Assembly: GCA_003402315.1 (NCBI GenBank)
Contig: QFXI01000023.1
Location: forward strand, 96,912 to 160,911
DNA from: Candidatus Nitrotoga sp. LAW
GTDB taxonomy: Bacteria; Pseudomonadota; Gammaproteobacteria; Burkholderiales; Gallionellaceae
Length of the DNA stretch: 64,000 bases
Reading direction: 5' to 3'
Shown here: in pieces, positions 46,235 through 54,028 of the stretch
Numbering within the stretch: the stretch's first letter is position 1
Layout: each line of letters opens with the position of its first letter
Translations under genes and position numbers: made by a program
Notes under the pieces: generated by a model
What the model saw: only the letters and a program-made list of their open reading frames with translations
What the model was told of the DNA's origin: nothing
The model's database searches: none

Positions 46235-47317
46235 TTAGATTAAGCCTTTGCCGTTACGTACGAACGGGTATTTCACTACTTTAGCTGCCAGCATTTTATC
46301 GCGAATCGCTACCTGCACTATGTCGCCTATTTGTACCGCGGAGGGTATACGTGCCAAAGCGATTGATTGGTTCAGTGTGGGCGAAAAACTACCGCTGGTA
46401 ATTTCGCCATCACCATGGCTGCTGTGTACTACTTGGTGATCACGGAGCACTCCGCGATCCTGTAAGACAAGGCCGATTAACTTTCGAGTTTTAGGTTTTG
46501 TGACGAGTGCCGCTTTACCGATGAAATCGCGTTCACTCACCAGATCTACCGTCCACGCTAGCCCGGCTTCCAGTGGGTTTATGGTTTCGTCCATGTCATG
46601 ACCGTACAGGTTCATGCCGGCTTCCAGACGCAATGTGTCACGTGCGCCTAGCCCGATAGGTTTCACTCCCACGTTATGTAGTGTTTGCCAGAAGGAAGGG
46701 GCAGCCTTGGCCGGTAATATGATCTCGAAGCCATCTTCGCCAGTATAGCCAGTCCGGGCGATAAACATCGAATTACACTCTACGGCATTGAAGGGTTTGA
46801 GTCCTTCCGCCAATTTTTGTGCTTCGGGCAAGGCCTGCCATAGCTTGGCAGCCGCATTGGGTCCTTGCACCGCGATCATCGCCAAATCATTACGTGAAGT
46901 GATCTGCAATTGTGGCGCGCGGATGGTAGCCTGTTCAATCATCCATGCAATATCCTTATCGGCTGTACCCGCATTCACGACGATGCGAAACCACATTTCA
47001 TCCATGAAGTACACGATGAGGTCGTCGATCACTCCACCATCTGGACGCAACAGGCAGGAATACAGCGCCTTTCCGGAAGACTGTAGTTTGTCCACGTTGT
47101 TTGCCAACAGATAGCGCAAGAAGTCGCGCACCCCTTCGCCGCGCATATCGACCACTCGCATATGCGAGACATCAAACATGCCGGCATCGCGACGTACTTG
47201 ATGGTGTTCGTCAAGTTGTGAACCATAATGCAACGGCATATCCCAGCCGCCAAAATCAACCATCTTTGCGCCCATTGCGCGGTGTGCTGCATTCAGAGGA
47301 GTTTGTTCGAGTGTCAT
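46235..47317 (-). CDS. gcvT: Aminomethyltransferase (glycine cleavage T protein)
   Basis: GcvT transfers the methylene group from GcvH to tetrahydrofolate. I start at ATG 47317 ([32 protein letters not shown]), giving 360 residues. The open frame continues to 47461, but that part is the riboswitch and terminator, not protein. [22 protein letters not shown], the folate-binding segments and [10 protein letters not shown] are typical. Confidence 0.97.
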   Translation of the reverse strand: MTLEQTPLNAAHRAMGAKMVDFGGWDMPLHYGSQLDEHHQVRRDAGMFDVSHMRVVDMRGEGVRDFLRYLLANNVDKLQSSGKALYSCLLRPDGGVIDDLIVYFMDEMWFRIVVNAGTADKDIAWMIEQATIRAPQLQITSRNDLAMIAVQGPNAAAKLWQALPEAQKLAEGLKPFNAVECNSMFIARTGYTGEDGFEIILPAKAAPSFWQTLHNVGVKPIGLGARDTLRLEAGMNLYGHDMDETINPLEAGLAWTVDLVSERDFIGKAALVTKPKTRKLIGLVLQDRGVLRDHQVVHSSHGDGEITSGSFSPTLNQSIALARIPSAVQIGDIVQVAIRDKMLAAKVVKYPFVRNGKGLI

Positions 47318-47329
47318 AAGTAATCTTTC

Positions 47330-47368
47330 AAAAAATAAAAAAGGCGAGGCAGAAATATCTGCCTCGCC
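47330..47368 (-). terminator. Riboswitch-controlled intrinsic terminator before gcvT
   Basis: On the minus strand a perfect GGCGAGGCAGA / TCTGCCTCGCC stem (47343-47368) is followed by a T-rich tract (47330-47342), 13 bp before the gcvT start. It is placed to be the expression platform of the glycine riboswitch. Confidence 0.85.
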
Positions 47369-47545
47369 CCATCTGTCCTTTTTACCTGAGAGATTACGAA
47401 TAAATCCGTGTGCCCCTTCGGTGGCTGTGTGAACAGCACTCTCCAGATTTGCCTGTGCCAACAGTTCTTGAGCCTGAGCGGTTACGGGTGTTGCGCCTTC
47501 GGCAATGCGCCTGTGCTCACTACTTACTAGGCAGCATGTTCTTCC
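47369..47545 (-). ncRNA. Tandem glycine riboswitch (gcvT leader)
   Basis: Two glycine aptamers follow each other upstream of gcvT on the minus strand. The conserved core of the second is seen as CACCGAAGGGGCACA (complement of 47409-47423), CTCTCAGGT and GGACAGA (near 47372-47392); that of the first as GCCGAAGGCGCAAC near 47491-47504, with CGCTCAGGC and GAACTGTTGGCA after it. The established role is to sense glycine and, as shown for homologues, permit read-through into the glycine cleavage operon. Confidence 0.92.
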
Positions 47546-47740
47546 ATTGGTTTAAACGGCAGGTAGTACTATACCGGAATAAGGGGGTGGACGGCAAACA
47601 ATACACATAAATTTGCGTGGGGTATTCATTTCAGGGCATAATCCGTGCCCTTATACGTGCGTCAGCGCATGATGCTTTAATTTATTTAAGCTCTCAATAA
47701 GTTTTTTAAGTCCTCAACTTTCATGTTTAAGGAAGCCAAA

Positions 47741-47962
47741 ATGAAAACCGACATTCATCCGCAATACGATGAGATTGTAGTTACTTGCAGTTGTGGCAAC
47801 ACTTTTAAAACCAGATCTACAATGGGTAAACCGCTGCATGTAGAAGTCTGCTCGGACTGCCATCCCTTCTATACTGGCACACAAAAAATCGTGGATACTG
47901 CTGGCCGAGTGGAGAGATTCCGTCAAAAATATGGCAAGCCCGGTGCAAAATCTGCAGCATAA
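47741..47962 (+). CDS. rpmE: 50S ribosomal protein L31
   Basis: A 73-residue ribosomal protein starting [20 protein letters not shown]. It keeps the zinc-binding cysteines (CSCG and CSDC), so it is the Zn-containing C+ form. I choose the ATG at 47741, which has AAGGAA upstream, over an in-frame ATG six codons earlier. It is divergent from the gcv riboswitch and followed by its own terminator. Confidence 0.96.
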   Translation: MKTDIHPQYDEIVVTCSCGNTFKTRSTMGKPLHVEVCSDCHPFYTGTQKIVDTAGRVERFRQKYGKPGAKSAA

Positions 47963-47991
47963 TGAAACGGAACGATAAGCAGCAATTGAAA

Positions 47992-48016
47992 GGCAGCGGA
48001 CGCTGCCTTTTTTGTT
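47992..48016 (+). terminator. Rho-independent terminator of rpmE
   Basis: A GGCAGCG-GA-CGCTGCC stem (47992-48007) followed directly by TTTTTTGTTTTT. Confidence 0.9.
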
Positions 48017-48101
48017 TTTAATTTCAAGCAGGGTAGTGGCTACCTGAATGTTCTATCAACCCACACTCGGACAGCGCATCAAGGTCTTGGAATAAGCGCG
48101 C

Positions 48102-49772
48102 ATGTTTTCCTATCCGCCGACACAAGAACACCCGATTACGATAGCTAAAGCCTGGTTGCTGGCACTGCTGTGTGCGGTGTGGTTAGGCACAGGGTTGGTA
48201 GGGCATGACCCGTGGCAGTCAGACGATGCTTATAGTTTCGGGTTGGTCTATCACATCCTACAAAGCGGTGATTGGCTAGTTCCCACCTTGGCTGGCGAAC
48301 CCCACATGGATAAGCCACCGCTGTTCTACATGACAGCTGCGCTTTTCGCCAAACTATTCTCCCCCTTGCTTGAGCTACATGATGGCGCGCGCCTAGCAAG
48401 CGGCTTTTATACTGCTCTTACGTTGTTGTTCATTGGGCTGTCAGGACGCGAATTATTCGGGAGGGGCCGCGGTTGGCCTGCTGCGATCATTTTGATCGGC
48501 TGCCTCGGCATGCTGGTACGCTCACATGAACTTATCACTGATCTTGCTTTGCTCACTGGCTGCGCCATGATGCTATACGGCTACACTTTAAGTCTGCGCC
48601 GTATTTTATTGGCAGGCATGCTCATAGGCAATGGCATCGGCATTGGCTTTATGTCTAAGGGGTTTATCGCCCCCACGCTGTTCGTACTTATCAGCGCTGC
48701 ACTGCTGTTATTCCGCACATGGCGCATGCGTTCCTTCCTTTTTAGCTTGGGTATCGCACTCCTGTTTGCGTTACCTTGGCTAACAGTCTGGCCTTTTTTG
48801 TTATACCAACGTTCGCCAGAGCTATTTATGGAATGGTTTTGGACGCTTAACATCGGCCATTGGTTTGGCTATATTCAAGGTGGTGATTATGCAGAGGCGT
48901 TATATTACGTAAAAATATTGCCTTGGTTCGCTTGGCCTGCCTTGCCATTGGCTGCTTGGGCAGTGTGGGAGGCACGGAGAAGAGTGCTGCATGAAGCGGA
49001 ACTTCAGCTGTTGTTGGTCAGTTTTGTTGTGATGTTGCTTACGTTGAGTGTGCTACCCAATATCAAGGAAGTGTTCGCATTGCCCATACTATTACCGCTC
49101 ACTTTGCTTGCCAATGCGGCCCTTCCCACCCTGCGCCGGGGAGCGGCCAACGCGCTAGATTGGTTCGGCATCATGACTTTCGGTTTTGTCGCCATCTTGA
49201 TGTGGTGGGGTTGGGCTGGGCTGTTACGGGATAATCATGCCAAGATTACGCGTTGGCTGAAAGATTATCAGCCTGGTTTCGAACCTGCGTTCCATGCGAC
49301 AACATTCTGGGTCGCACTGACCTTCACCGTGCTGTGGGTGCTGCTGGTGTGGCGGGTTGGACGCTCCATGCGCCGCGCCGTGCTTAACTGGGCCGGCGGC
49401 GTGACTTTATTGTGGGTGCTTGCCATGACACTATGGCTTCCATGGTTGGACAACGGCAAGAGCTATCGCGGCATGGTGGTTTCTCTTAAGCAAGCCATGC
49501 CCAAACACCATGGCTGCATTGCGAGCCTGGATGTAGGCGATACCCAGCGCGCCATGTTGCAGTACCTGGGAAATATTGCCACACATAAACAAGCGCAACG
49601 TGTATGTGATTTGCTGTTGGTGCATGGGGAGCGTGCCACTAGGTTAGCGGAGGAAGAAAGAGCTTGGGTCAAGCTTTGGGAAGGCAACCGCAAGGGGGTT
49701 AAATCGGAGCCTTTCCGTTTGTATCAACGCATCGAAGCAACTACACAAAGGCCAGTGATCCCACAGTTATAG
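48102..49772 (+). CDS. ArnT/PMT-family membrane glycosyltransferase
   Basis: A 556-residue polytopic membrane protein with about 11-12 hydrophobic segments. The N-terminal periplasmic loop carries SDDAYSFGLVYHILQSGDWLVPTLAGEPHMDKPPLFY, the acidic and DKPP motifs of the dolichyl/undecaprenyl-phosphate mannosyl- or aminoarabinose transferase superfamily. It probably moves a sugar from undecaprenyl phosphate to lipid A or another envelope acceptor. No arn operon neighbours are present, so a polymyxin-resistance role should not be assumed. Confidence 0.85.
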   Translation: MFSYPPTQEHPITIAKAWLLALLCAVWLGTGLVGHDPWQSDDAYSFGLVYHILQSGDWLVPTLAGEPHMDKPPLFYMTAALFAKLFSPLLELHDGARLASGFYTALTLLFIGLSGRELFGRGRGWPAAIILIGCLGMLVRSHELITDLALLTGCAMMLYGYTLSLRRILLAGMLIGNGIGIGFMSKGFIAPTLFVLISAALLLFRTWRMRSFLFSLGIALLFALPWLTVWPFLLYQRSPELFMEWFWTLNIGHWFGYIQGGDYAEALYYVKILPWFAWPALPLAAWAVWEARRRVLHEAELQLLLVSFVVMLLTLSVLPNIKEVFALPILLPLTLLANAALPTLRRGAANALDWFGIMTFGFVAILMWWGWAGLLRDNHAKITRWLKDYQPGFEPAFHATTFWVALTFTVLWVLLVWRVGRSMRRAVLNWAGGVTLLWVLAMTLWLPWLDNGKSYRGMVVSLKQAMPKHHGCIASLDVGDTQRAMLQYLGNIATHKQAQRVCDLLLVHGERATRLAEEERAWVKLWEGNRKGVKSEPFRLYQRIEATTQRPVIPQL

Positions 49773-49799
49773 TTCCATGTCAGTTCATTTGAGGTAAGT

Positions 49800-49845
49800 C
49801 GTCAAGAGATTGACACCATGAATTCATGGTGTCAATCTCTTGACG
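49800..49845. repeat. Perfect 46-bp palindrome
   Basis: Two 23-bp arms, exact complements with no spacer, centred on GAATTC. It lies between the convergent ArnT-like gene and porin gene. It has no T tract on either side, so it is not a standard intrinsic terminator, though a hairpin this stable would impede RNA polymerase or processing nucleases. The first codons of a 59-codon ORF lie in the right arm. Confidence 0.9.
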
Positions 49846-49997
49846 CAGAATCAGCGTTCAAATGCAGCGATATTAATAAAATCAACGCGCTGCTTAACTT
49901 GTTGGACTCCACGATTGCTAGCTGGCCTCATGATTACGAGGCCGCACACAATAATGTGGCCCTATCCGTGCTGTCCAATGGCGATAGAATCCCATAA
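49818..49997 (+). CDS. Short ORF of unknown function (59 aa) overlapping the palindrome
   Basis: An ATG inside the left arm opens a 59-codon frame beginning MNSWCQSLDAESAFKCSD and ending VALSVLSNGDRIP, stopping 7 bp before the porin stop codon on the other strand. The composition is protein-like, but there is no ribosome binding site outside the palindrome and I do not recognise the family. It could be a gene remnant into which the palindrome arose. Confidence 0.25.
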   Translation: MNSWCQSLDAESAFKCSDINKINALLNLLDSTIASWPHDYEAAHNNVALSVLSNGDRIP

Positions 49998-50003
49998 CGT
50001 GAA

Positions 50004-51476
50004 TCAGAAATTCCACTGTAACTGCGCGCGAAGCATATCGGCTTTAACTTGTCTGTAGCCATTCAAAGATGGAACGAACGTGCCGACATTGGTTCTATCC
50101 ATGTTCGCGTAGGCTAAAACCAACTCCAATTCAGGCACAGGTTGCCACTCAACGCCGATTTCTATTTCTCGCAGATGGGAGCGGGGTGCGTTTGTTGAGA
50201 ACTTTTCAGAGCCTTCATATCGCTGCCATTTCGCATAGGGCATCCAGCTACCAAAAGCATTATCCAGTTTGTACATGGCTTGGACGTAACCGCCATTGAG
50301 CGTGGTGGACTCGATCCGCTTGCGGTCAACGCTTAGCATGGGTGAATTGCCCCAGTTCCACTCACCTTGCAGGCCAAATGGCTGGGGATACAGCACAGCA
50401 TGCACGCCCATGCGCTCGTCCTGTACGCCCCTATTATCAAACGTAGGGGTGACGTTGACACCACCAACTGAAATCTGGCTGGATTTTGGAACATATTTGC
50501 CGGTCAATGCGGAGATACCCGCCTCGAAAAATTGGCCGTTGTCGAATTTGAACGGATAGGTCAGGCGAGCCACTGTATGGAGGTTATCATTGAGTTCGAC
50601 ACGGTTCAGCCCCTGGCCGTTGTAAATGCCCAGGCCTAATACGCCGTAATCGCCCGAGCCTTTGAGACCGCTGCGCACCAGATCCCTGAAGCGATCACGG
50701 ATGTGCGCGGGCGCCCAGTAGAACATCGCACCCATATCACGTTCGTCACGGGATGCGATGTTAACGGCATCGGCACGATCCATAGCTAAGCGGTTCTGGC
50801 TCGACTGCAGAATTTCAAAGCCGTAAGGAACTTTGGAGACTCCGAAACGGACGCGGTATTCTCTCCTATCGTCGAAAGAAATATCGGAGTAGAAATCTCG
50901 AATCTGAACCTTCCCACCTTGCAAATCTCCTGCGTCTGGGCCGGAATTGAATTCTGGTTGAATGTAGACATATAGATGGTCGGTAACTTGGCCCGATAAA
51001 ACTACGCGGGCGCGTCGAAGTCCAAAATTCTGGTTATCTGAGATAAATTTGTCACCGGGAGATGCCAGATTGGCGTTATCTCCAGATATGGGTTGGTTGT
51101 AACGAAGCTGGGCGTAGCCACGCAGGCTGATCCTGTCGGACCAGTTTTCCTTGGGCGTCAGGGCTGCTGTCAGTTCCTCAGCCGCTTTAAGTTCCGCTTT
51201 CTTTTTCTTTTGGCGAAGCTTGGTTTCCAATGCTTTAATTTCTTCAGCAGGAACCTTGCCTACTGCCTCATTAACTTCTTCAAACTCACTGAGTTTTATT
51301 CTATTGATGCCCGGTGAAGTAAATACTTGTTGAGTTTGTGTGTCTACATACAGCTGGATAGCCTGTGCCGGAATTGTGGTACCGCCTAGCAGAGCCAATA
51401 TGGCGATTGACAACGTGGTTGATTTCAATCTACTACCAAGATCTGGCTTAACTGTATGGCTTTTAGATGCTTGCAT
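50004..51476 (-). CDS. Phosphate-selective porin OprO/OprP-like
   Basis: A 490-residue outer-membrane protein: a signal peptide (hydrophobic stretch LSIAILALLGGTTIPAQA, cleavage near residue 39), a charged, probably coiled-coil segment (about residues 60-105), then a beta-barrel with alternating residues ending in LRAQLQWNF, the C-terminal Phe sorting signal. The pattern GYAQLRYNQ, LRRARVVLSG and YIQPEF fits the phosphate-selective O/P porin family. A Pho box 80 bp upstream and divergent pstS support a phosphate role. Confidence 0.88.
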   Translation of the reverse strand: MQASKSHTVKPDLGSRLKSTTLSIAILALLGGTTIPAQAIQLYVDTQTQQVFTSPGINRIKLSEFEEVNEAVGKVPAEEIKALETKLRQKKKKAELKAAEELTAALTPKENWSDRISLRGYAQLRYNQPISGDNANLASPGDKFISDNQNFGLRRARVVLSGQVTDHLYVYIQPEFNSGPDAGDLQGGKVQIRDFYSDISFDDRREYRVRFGVSKVPYGFEILQSSQNRLAMDRADAVNIASRDERDMGAMFYWAPAHIRDRFRDLVRSGLKGSGDYGVLGLGIYNGQGLNRVELNDNLHTVARLTYPFKFDNGQFFEAGISALTGKYVPKSSQISVGGVNVTPTFDNRGVQDERMGVHAVLYPQPFGLQGEWNWGNSPMLSVDRKRIESTTLNGGYVQAMYKLDNAFGSWMPYAKWQRYEGSEKFSTNAPRSHLREIEIGVEWQPVPELELVLAYANMDRTNVGTFVPSLNGYRQVKADMLRAQLQWNF

Positions 51477-51555
51477 TCTTTCTCTCCAGGGAAAAATAAA
51501 AACTTCACCCGCTCAAGATTATTCTTGAGCCGCGCAAACATTCTAAAGAATGAAC

Positions 51556-51573
51556 ATGACAGTTTTATGACAC
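51556..51573 (-). promoter_or_regulatory. Pho box upstream of the porin gene
   Basis: On the minus strand the sequence GTGTCATAAAACTGTCAT matches the PhoB consensus (two TGTCA direct repeats 11 bp apart) almost exactly, about 80 bp before the porin start. It implies induction by PhoB when phosphate is scarce. Confidence 0.85.
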
Positions 51574-51743
51574 GCTAAATTTAGTGTAACGGCCTAAATT
51601 TAATGCTCGGTTTTGTATACGTGCCACATATTTATTGGATTTTTGTGCCTGGAGAACAGATAGGTAAGATATCAAACAGGTACAGCTGTGATTAGTCGAT
51701 AGCCGGGAGAAAGCAGTAAATAGAAAAACAGTGGATTTTTAAT

Positions 51744-51818
51744 TTGTCATGTTGCAAAAAATTCAGGTTTATAAATAATTTGTATGGCGTAATCCTGTAG
51801 ATGTCACAATTCTGCAAC
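51744..51818 (+). promoter_or_regulatory. Candidate Pho boxes upstream of pstS
   Basis: Two weaker PhoB-like sites face pstS: TTGTCATGTTGCAAAAAA at 51744-51761 and ATGTCACAATTCTGCAAC at 51801-51818. Both keep one good TGTCA half-site and a degenerate second half. Confidence 0.45.
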
Positions 51819-51882
51819 ATTGGGGGATTAACATGATGATGCTGCCCTGTGGTGGTGACCCAATTAACCGAATGGAGAGAAC

Positions 51883-52935
51883 ATGTTGAAATCGCCCAAT
51901 CTTAAAATATTTGGTGTGACCGCTGTATTGAGTCTGTTAATGAATGCCACAAATTCTGCTGGCGCTGTCCCGATCATCAAGATTGATGGCTCAAGCACGG
52001 TCTATCCAGTCACCGAAGCGGTGGCTGAAGAGTTCCAGAAAAGTAAAAAAGATGCAGTTAAAGTGACTGTCGGTATTTCCGGCACCAGCGGCGGATTTAA
52101 GAAGCTTTGTCGTGGAGAGATCGATATCGCAAACGCTTCTCGTCCGATCCTAAATGAGGAAATGAAGGAATGCAACAAGCACGGCATCCAGTTTATTGAG
52201 CTGCCTGTGGCTTACGATGCGCTGACCGTGGTGGTCAATCCTCAAAATAATTGGGTGAACAGTATGACCGTGGCCGAGCTTAAAAAAATGTGGGAACCGT
52301 TAGCTCAAGGAAAAATTACTAATTGGAGTCAGATTAATCCTGCCTGGCCAAATGCTCCCCTGAAATTATTGGGTCCGGATTCTGATTCAGGCACATTTGA
52401 TTTTTTCACGGAGGTTATTGTCGGCAAGGCCAAGTCCAGTCGTCTCGATTACACGGCGTCTGATGATGACAAATTATTGGTGACGGGTGTTTCAGGCGAT
52501 AAGAATTCCATTGGTTATTTTGGCTATGGTTATTACGCCGAAAACGCCAAGGAACTGAAGGTGGTACCGATTAGATCAGGAGAGGGTAAACCGCCAGTCC
52601 TGCCGAGCTTAGAAACGGTTAAAAACAGTACCTATCGGCCACTTTCGCGCCCAATTTTTATCTACGTTAGCGCCAAAATTGCACAGAAGCCTGAGGTCAA
52701 GGAGTTTGTCGAATTTTACCTCAAGCAGGCGCGGAATTTGGTAGAGGAAGTAAAGTACATACCGCTGTCCGATGCCGCCTATAAGCTAGCGTTGGGTAAT
52801 TTTACCAAGGGTAAAACCGGTACCGGTTTCGGTGGTAAATCCCATGTCGATATTGATTTTAGCGGTATAGCGGAGGTAGGTGTGACAGATGAAGTGCTAA
52901 TGAAACGTGAAGGTAGGATTTTCCCATCTCCATAA
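51883..52935 (+). CDS. pstS: Periplasmic phosphate-binding protein PstS
   Basis: High-affinity phosphate-binding protein of the Pst ABC system, 350 residues with a Sec signal peptide (cleavage near residue 28). Ligand motifs are IDGSSTVYPVTEAVAEEF, GISGTSGGFKKLCRGEIDIANASRPI and GPDSDSGTFDFF. pstC, pstA, pstB and phoU do not follow; instead the gene is followed by a short duplicate of its own end and by mobile-element debris. The gene itself looks intact. An ATGGAGAG ribosome binding site lies just before the ATG. Confidence 0.95.
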   Translation: MLKSPNLKIFGVTAVLSLLMNATNSAGAVPIIKIDGSSTVYPVTEAVAEEFQKSKKDAVKVTVGISGTSGGFKKLCRGEIDIANASRPILNEEMKECNKHGIQFIELPVAYDALTVVVNPQNNWVNSMTVAELKKMWEPLAQGKITNWSQINPAWPNAPLKLLGPDSDSGTFDFFTEVIVGKAKSSRLDYTASDDDKLLVTGVSGDKNSIGYFGYGYYAENAKELKVVPIRSGEGKPPVLPSLETVKNSTYRPLSRPIFIYVSAKIAQKPEVKEFVEFYLKQARNLVEEVKYIPLSDAAYKLALGNFTKGKTGTGFGGKSHVDIDFSGIAEVGVTDEVLMKREGRIFPSP

Positions 52936-52961
52936 TTTGATAATCGCTATGGATGCATCAC

Positions 52962-53003
52962 GATGAAGCGGTAATGAAGTGTGAAGATCGGATTTTCACA
53001 TGA
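52962..53003 (+). pseudogene. Relic of a second pstS C-terminus
   Basis: Twenty-six bases after the pstS stop, the frame DEAVMKCEDRIFT-stop repeats the pstS end DEVLMKREGRIFPSP with substitutions. Nine of 13 residues agree, and the DNA matches closely around ATGAA and GGATTTTC. It is most simply the tail of a tandem pstS paralogue whose body was deleted. Confidence 0.55.
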
Positions 53004-53082
53004 AATTTCATTTGCGCATGACTATGCGTATAAGAGAAAAAATTGATGGGGTGCGAAGATAGGGGTAAGGTGGATTGTAAAG

Positions 53083-53106
53083 CGGGGCCGTTGAAGGCCT
53101 CGTTTT
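53083..53106 (+). terminator. Probable terminator of the pstS unit
   Basis: A CGGGGCC / GGCCTCG stem (53083-53089 and 53096-53102) with one G-T pair, followed by TTTT. It lies after the pstS relic. Confidence 0.6.
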
Positions 53107-53288
53107 GCTGAAGGAAAAATTTTAATGATAAAGCTCGATCAAGCCAATGAATAACTAGACATTTTTTACACGCTCTCTATTTTTTATAATTACCCTTCTT
53201 TTGAATTAACAATTAAGACTAATCTCATCTGCGAGCAACAGCTCCGACTCCTTAAGAATAAAGGAATGCTACTCTTGGTATGTGCTAA

Positions 53289-53386
53289 GGAGACGCTGAT
53301 TAATTCAAAATTTCGCGGAATTTCGCGCGTAACAAATTGATTCTTACCTGTGTGAAATTCTGAAACGTGAATTAATCAGCGCTTCC
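53289..53386. mobile_element. MITE with 18-bp terminal inverted repeats and CTAA target duplication
   Basis: The left end GGAGACGCTGATTAATTC and the right end (read from the outside) GGAAGCGCTGATTAATTC match at 16 of 18 positions. CTAA stands directly outside both ends (53285-53288, 53387-53390) as a 4-bp target duplication. The 98-bp element has no coding capacity. Four-base YTAR targets and GG-starting ends are typical of the IS5 group, so it is probably an IS5-type MITE moved by a transposase elsewhere. Confidence 0.85.
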
Positions 53387-53734
53387 CTAACTTCTAGCGG
53401 GCAAAACCCTGATATTTTTATGGTACGTGTCCAACTCGACTGGTAACGTTAGGCATTATTGACCCGGTCAGGGTATGCTTGAACTTATCGGCCAGTCAAA
53501 CTGTACCGTGACGGCATCCCTCACTTCAAACTTCACCTGGCCGTATTAATAGATTAACATTAAAGAATTGATTTGGCTGTCATTGCGGAGTACCTGTTCG
53601 ATATTTTGCACTGCGTTCATATGGATTTTTGGCCAAGAAAAATCATGACTCATATGGGAGCGATCGCGAATAACTTCGATGAAACATCACGATGTGAAAA
53701 AAATGAATTTGCAAAGACCGTTTCCTGAATATTG

Positions 53735-53902
53735 ATGTGCACCGGCGCAATGTCGCTATACAAAATTCCCATATTTAGTGGGCCAGCATGCAGCGCTTTT
53801 GACGTGAAAAAAATCGAAAAGTACTGTGCGGAAATCAGTATTGACGGGGATTTCGCTGATGGGCGACAACATGCAAAACTGCATGTACGGCTTGGTGAGT
53901 GA
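53735..53902 (+). other. 55-codon ORF with a stem-loop resembling a group II intron 3' end
   Basis: A frame starting MCTGAMSLYKIPIFSG and ending HAKLHVRLGE contains the inverted repeat ACATGCA-AAAC-TGCATGT followed by ACGGCTT. The string TGCATGTACGG is like the 3' strand of group II intron domain V, which gives the LHVR peptide in many spurious ORFs. The 5' strand does not pair fully, so at best this is a decayed intron end. A real small gene is the alternative. Confidence 0.25.
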
Positions 53903-54028
53903 GGGCAGGCGAGAACCTGTTTCTTACCTTTGCTCTTGTATCCCTTCTTATCTATGACCTTATAACGAGGAAAACACCTGCTATAGTCGCAAAGCTTACC
54001 AAATTCTATCGCCAAAAGGGGATGTAAA

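Larger units (their letters stand above)
53107..54028. other. Gene-poor, repeat-bearing gap between pstS and the multicopper oxidase
   Basis: About 920 bp with no convincing full gene. It contains a MITE (53289-53386) and a 55-codon ORF with an intron-like hairpin (53735-53902), both listed separately. A 136-codon minus-strand frame at 53650-54060 has no family pattern and is rejected. The patchwork of small unrelated pieces suggests repeated insertion and deletion. Confidence 0.5.

Noticed and set aside
47318..47461. N-terminal extension of gcvT in the open frame
   Set aside because: This sequence is the glycine riboswitch and terminator; the conserved protein begins at 47317.
53448..53454. 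Second GTTAGGC string, suggesting a gene-cassette boundary
   Set aside because: A CCTAAC lies 60 bp upstream at the MITE edge, but the inner arms do not pair, so no attC hairpin forms.
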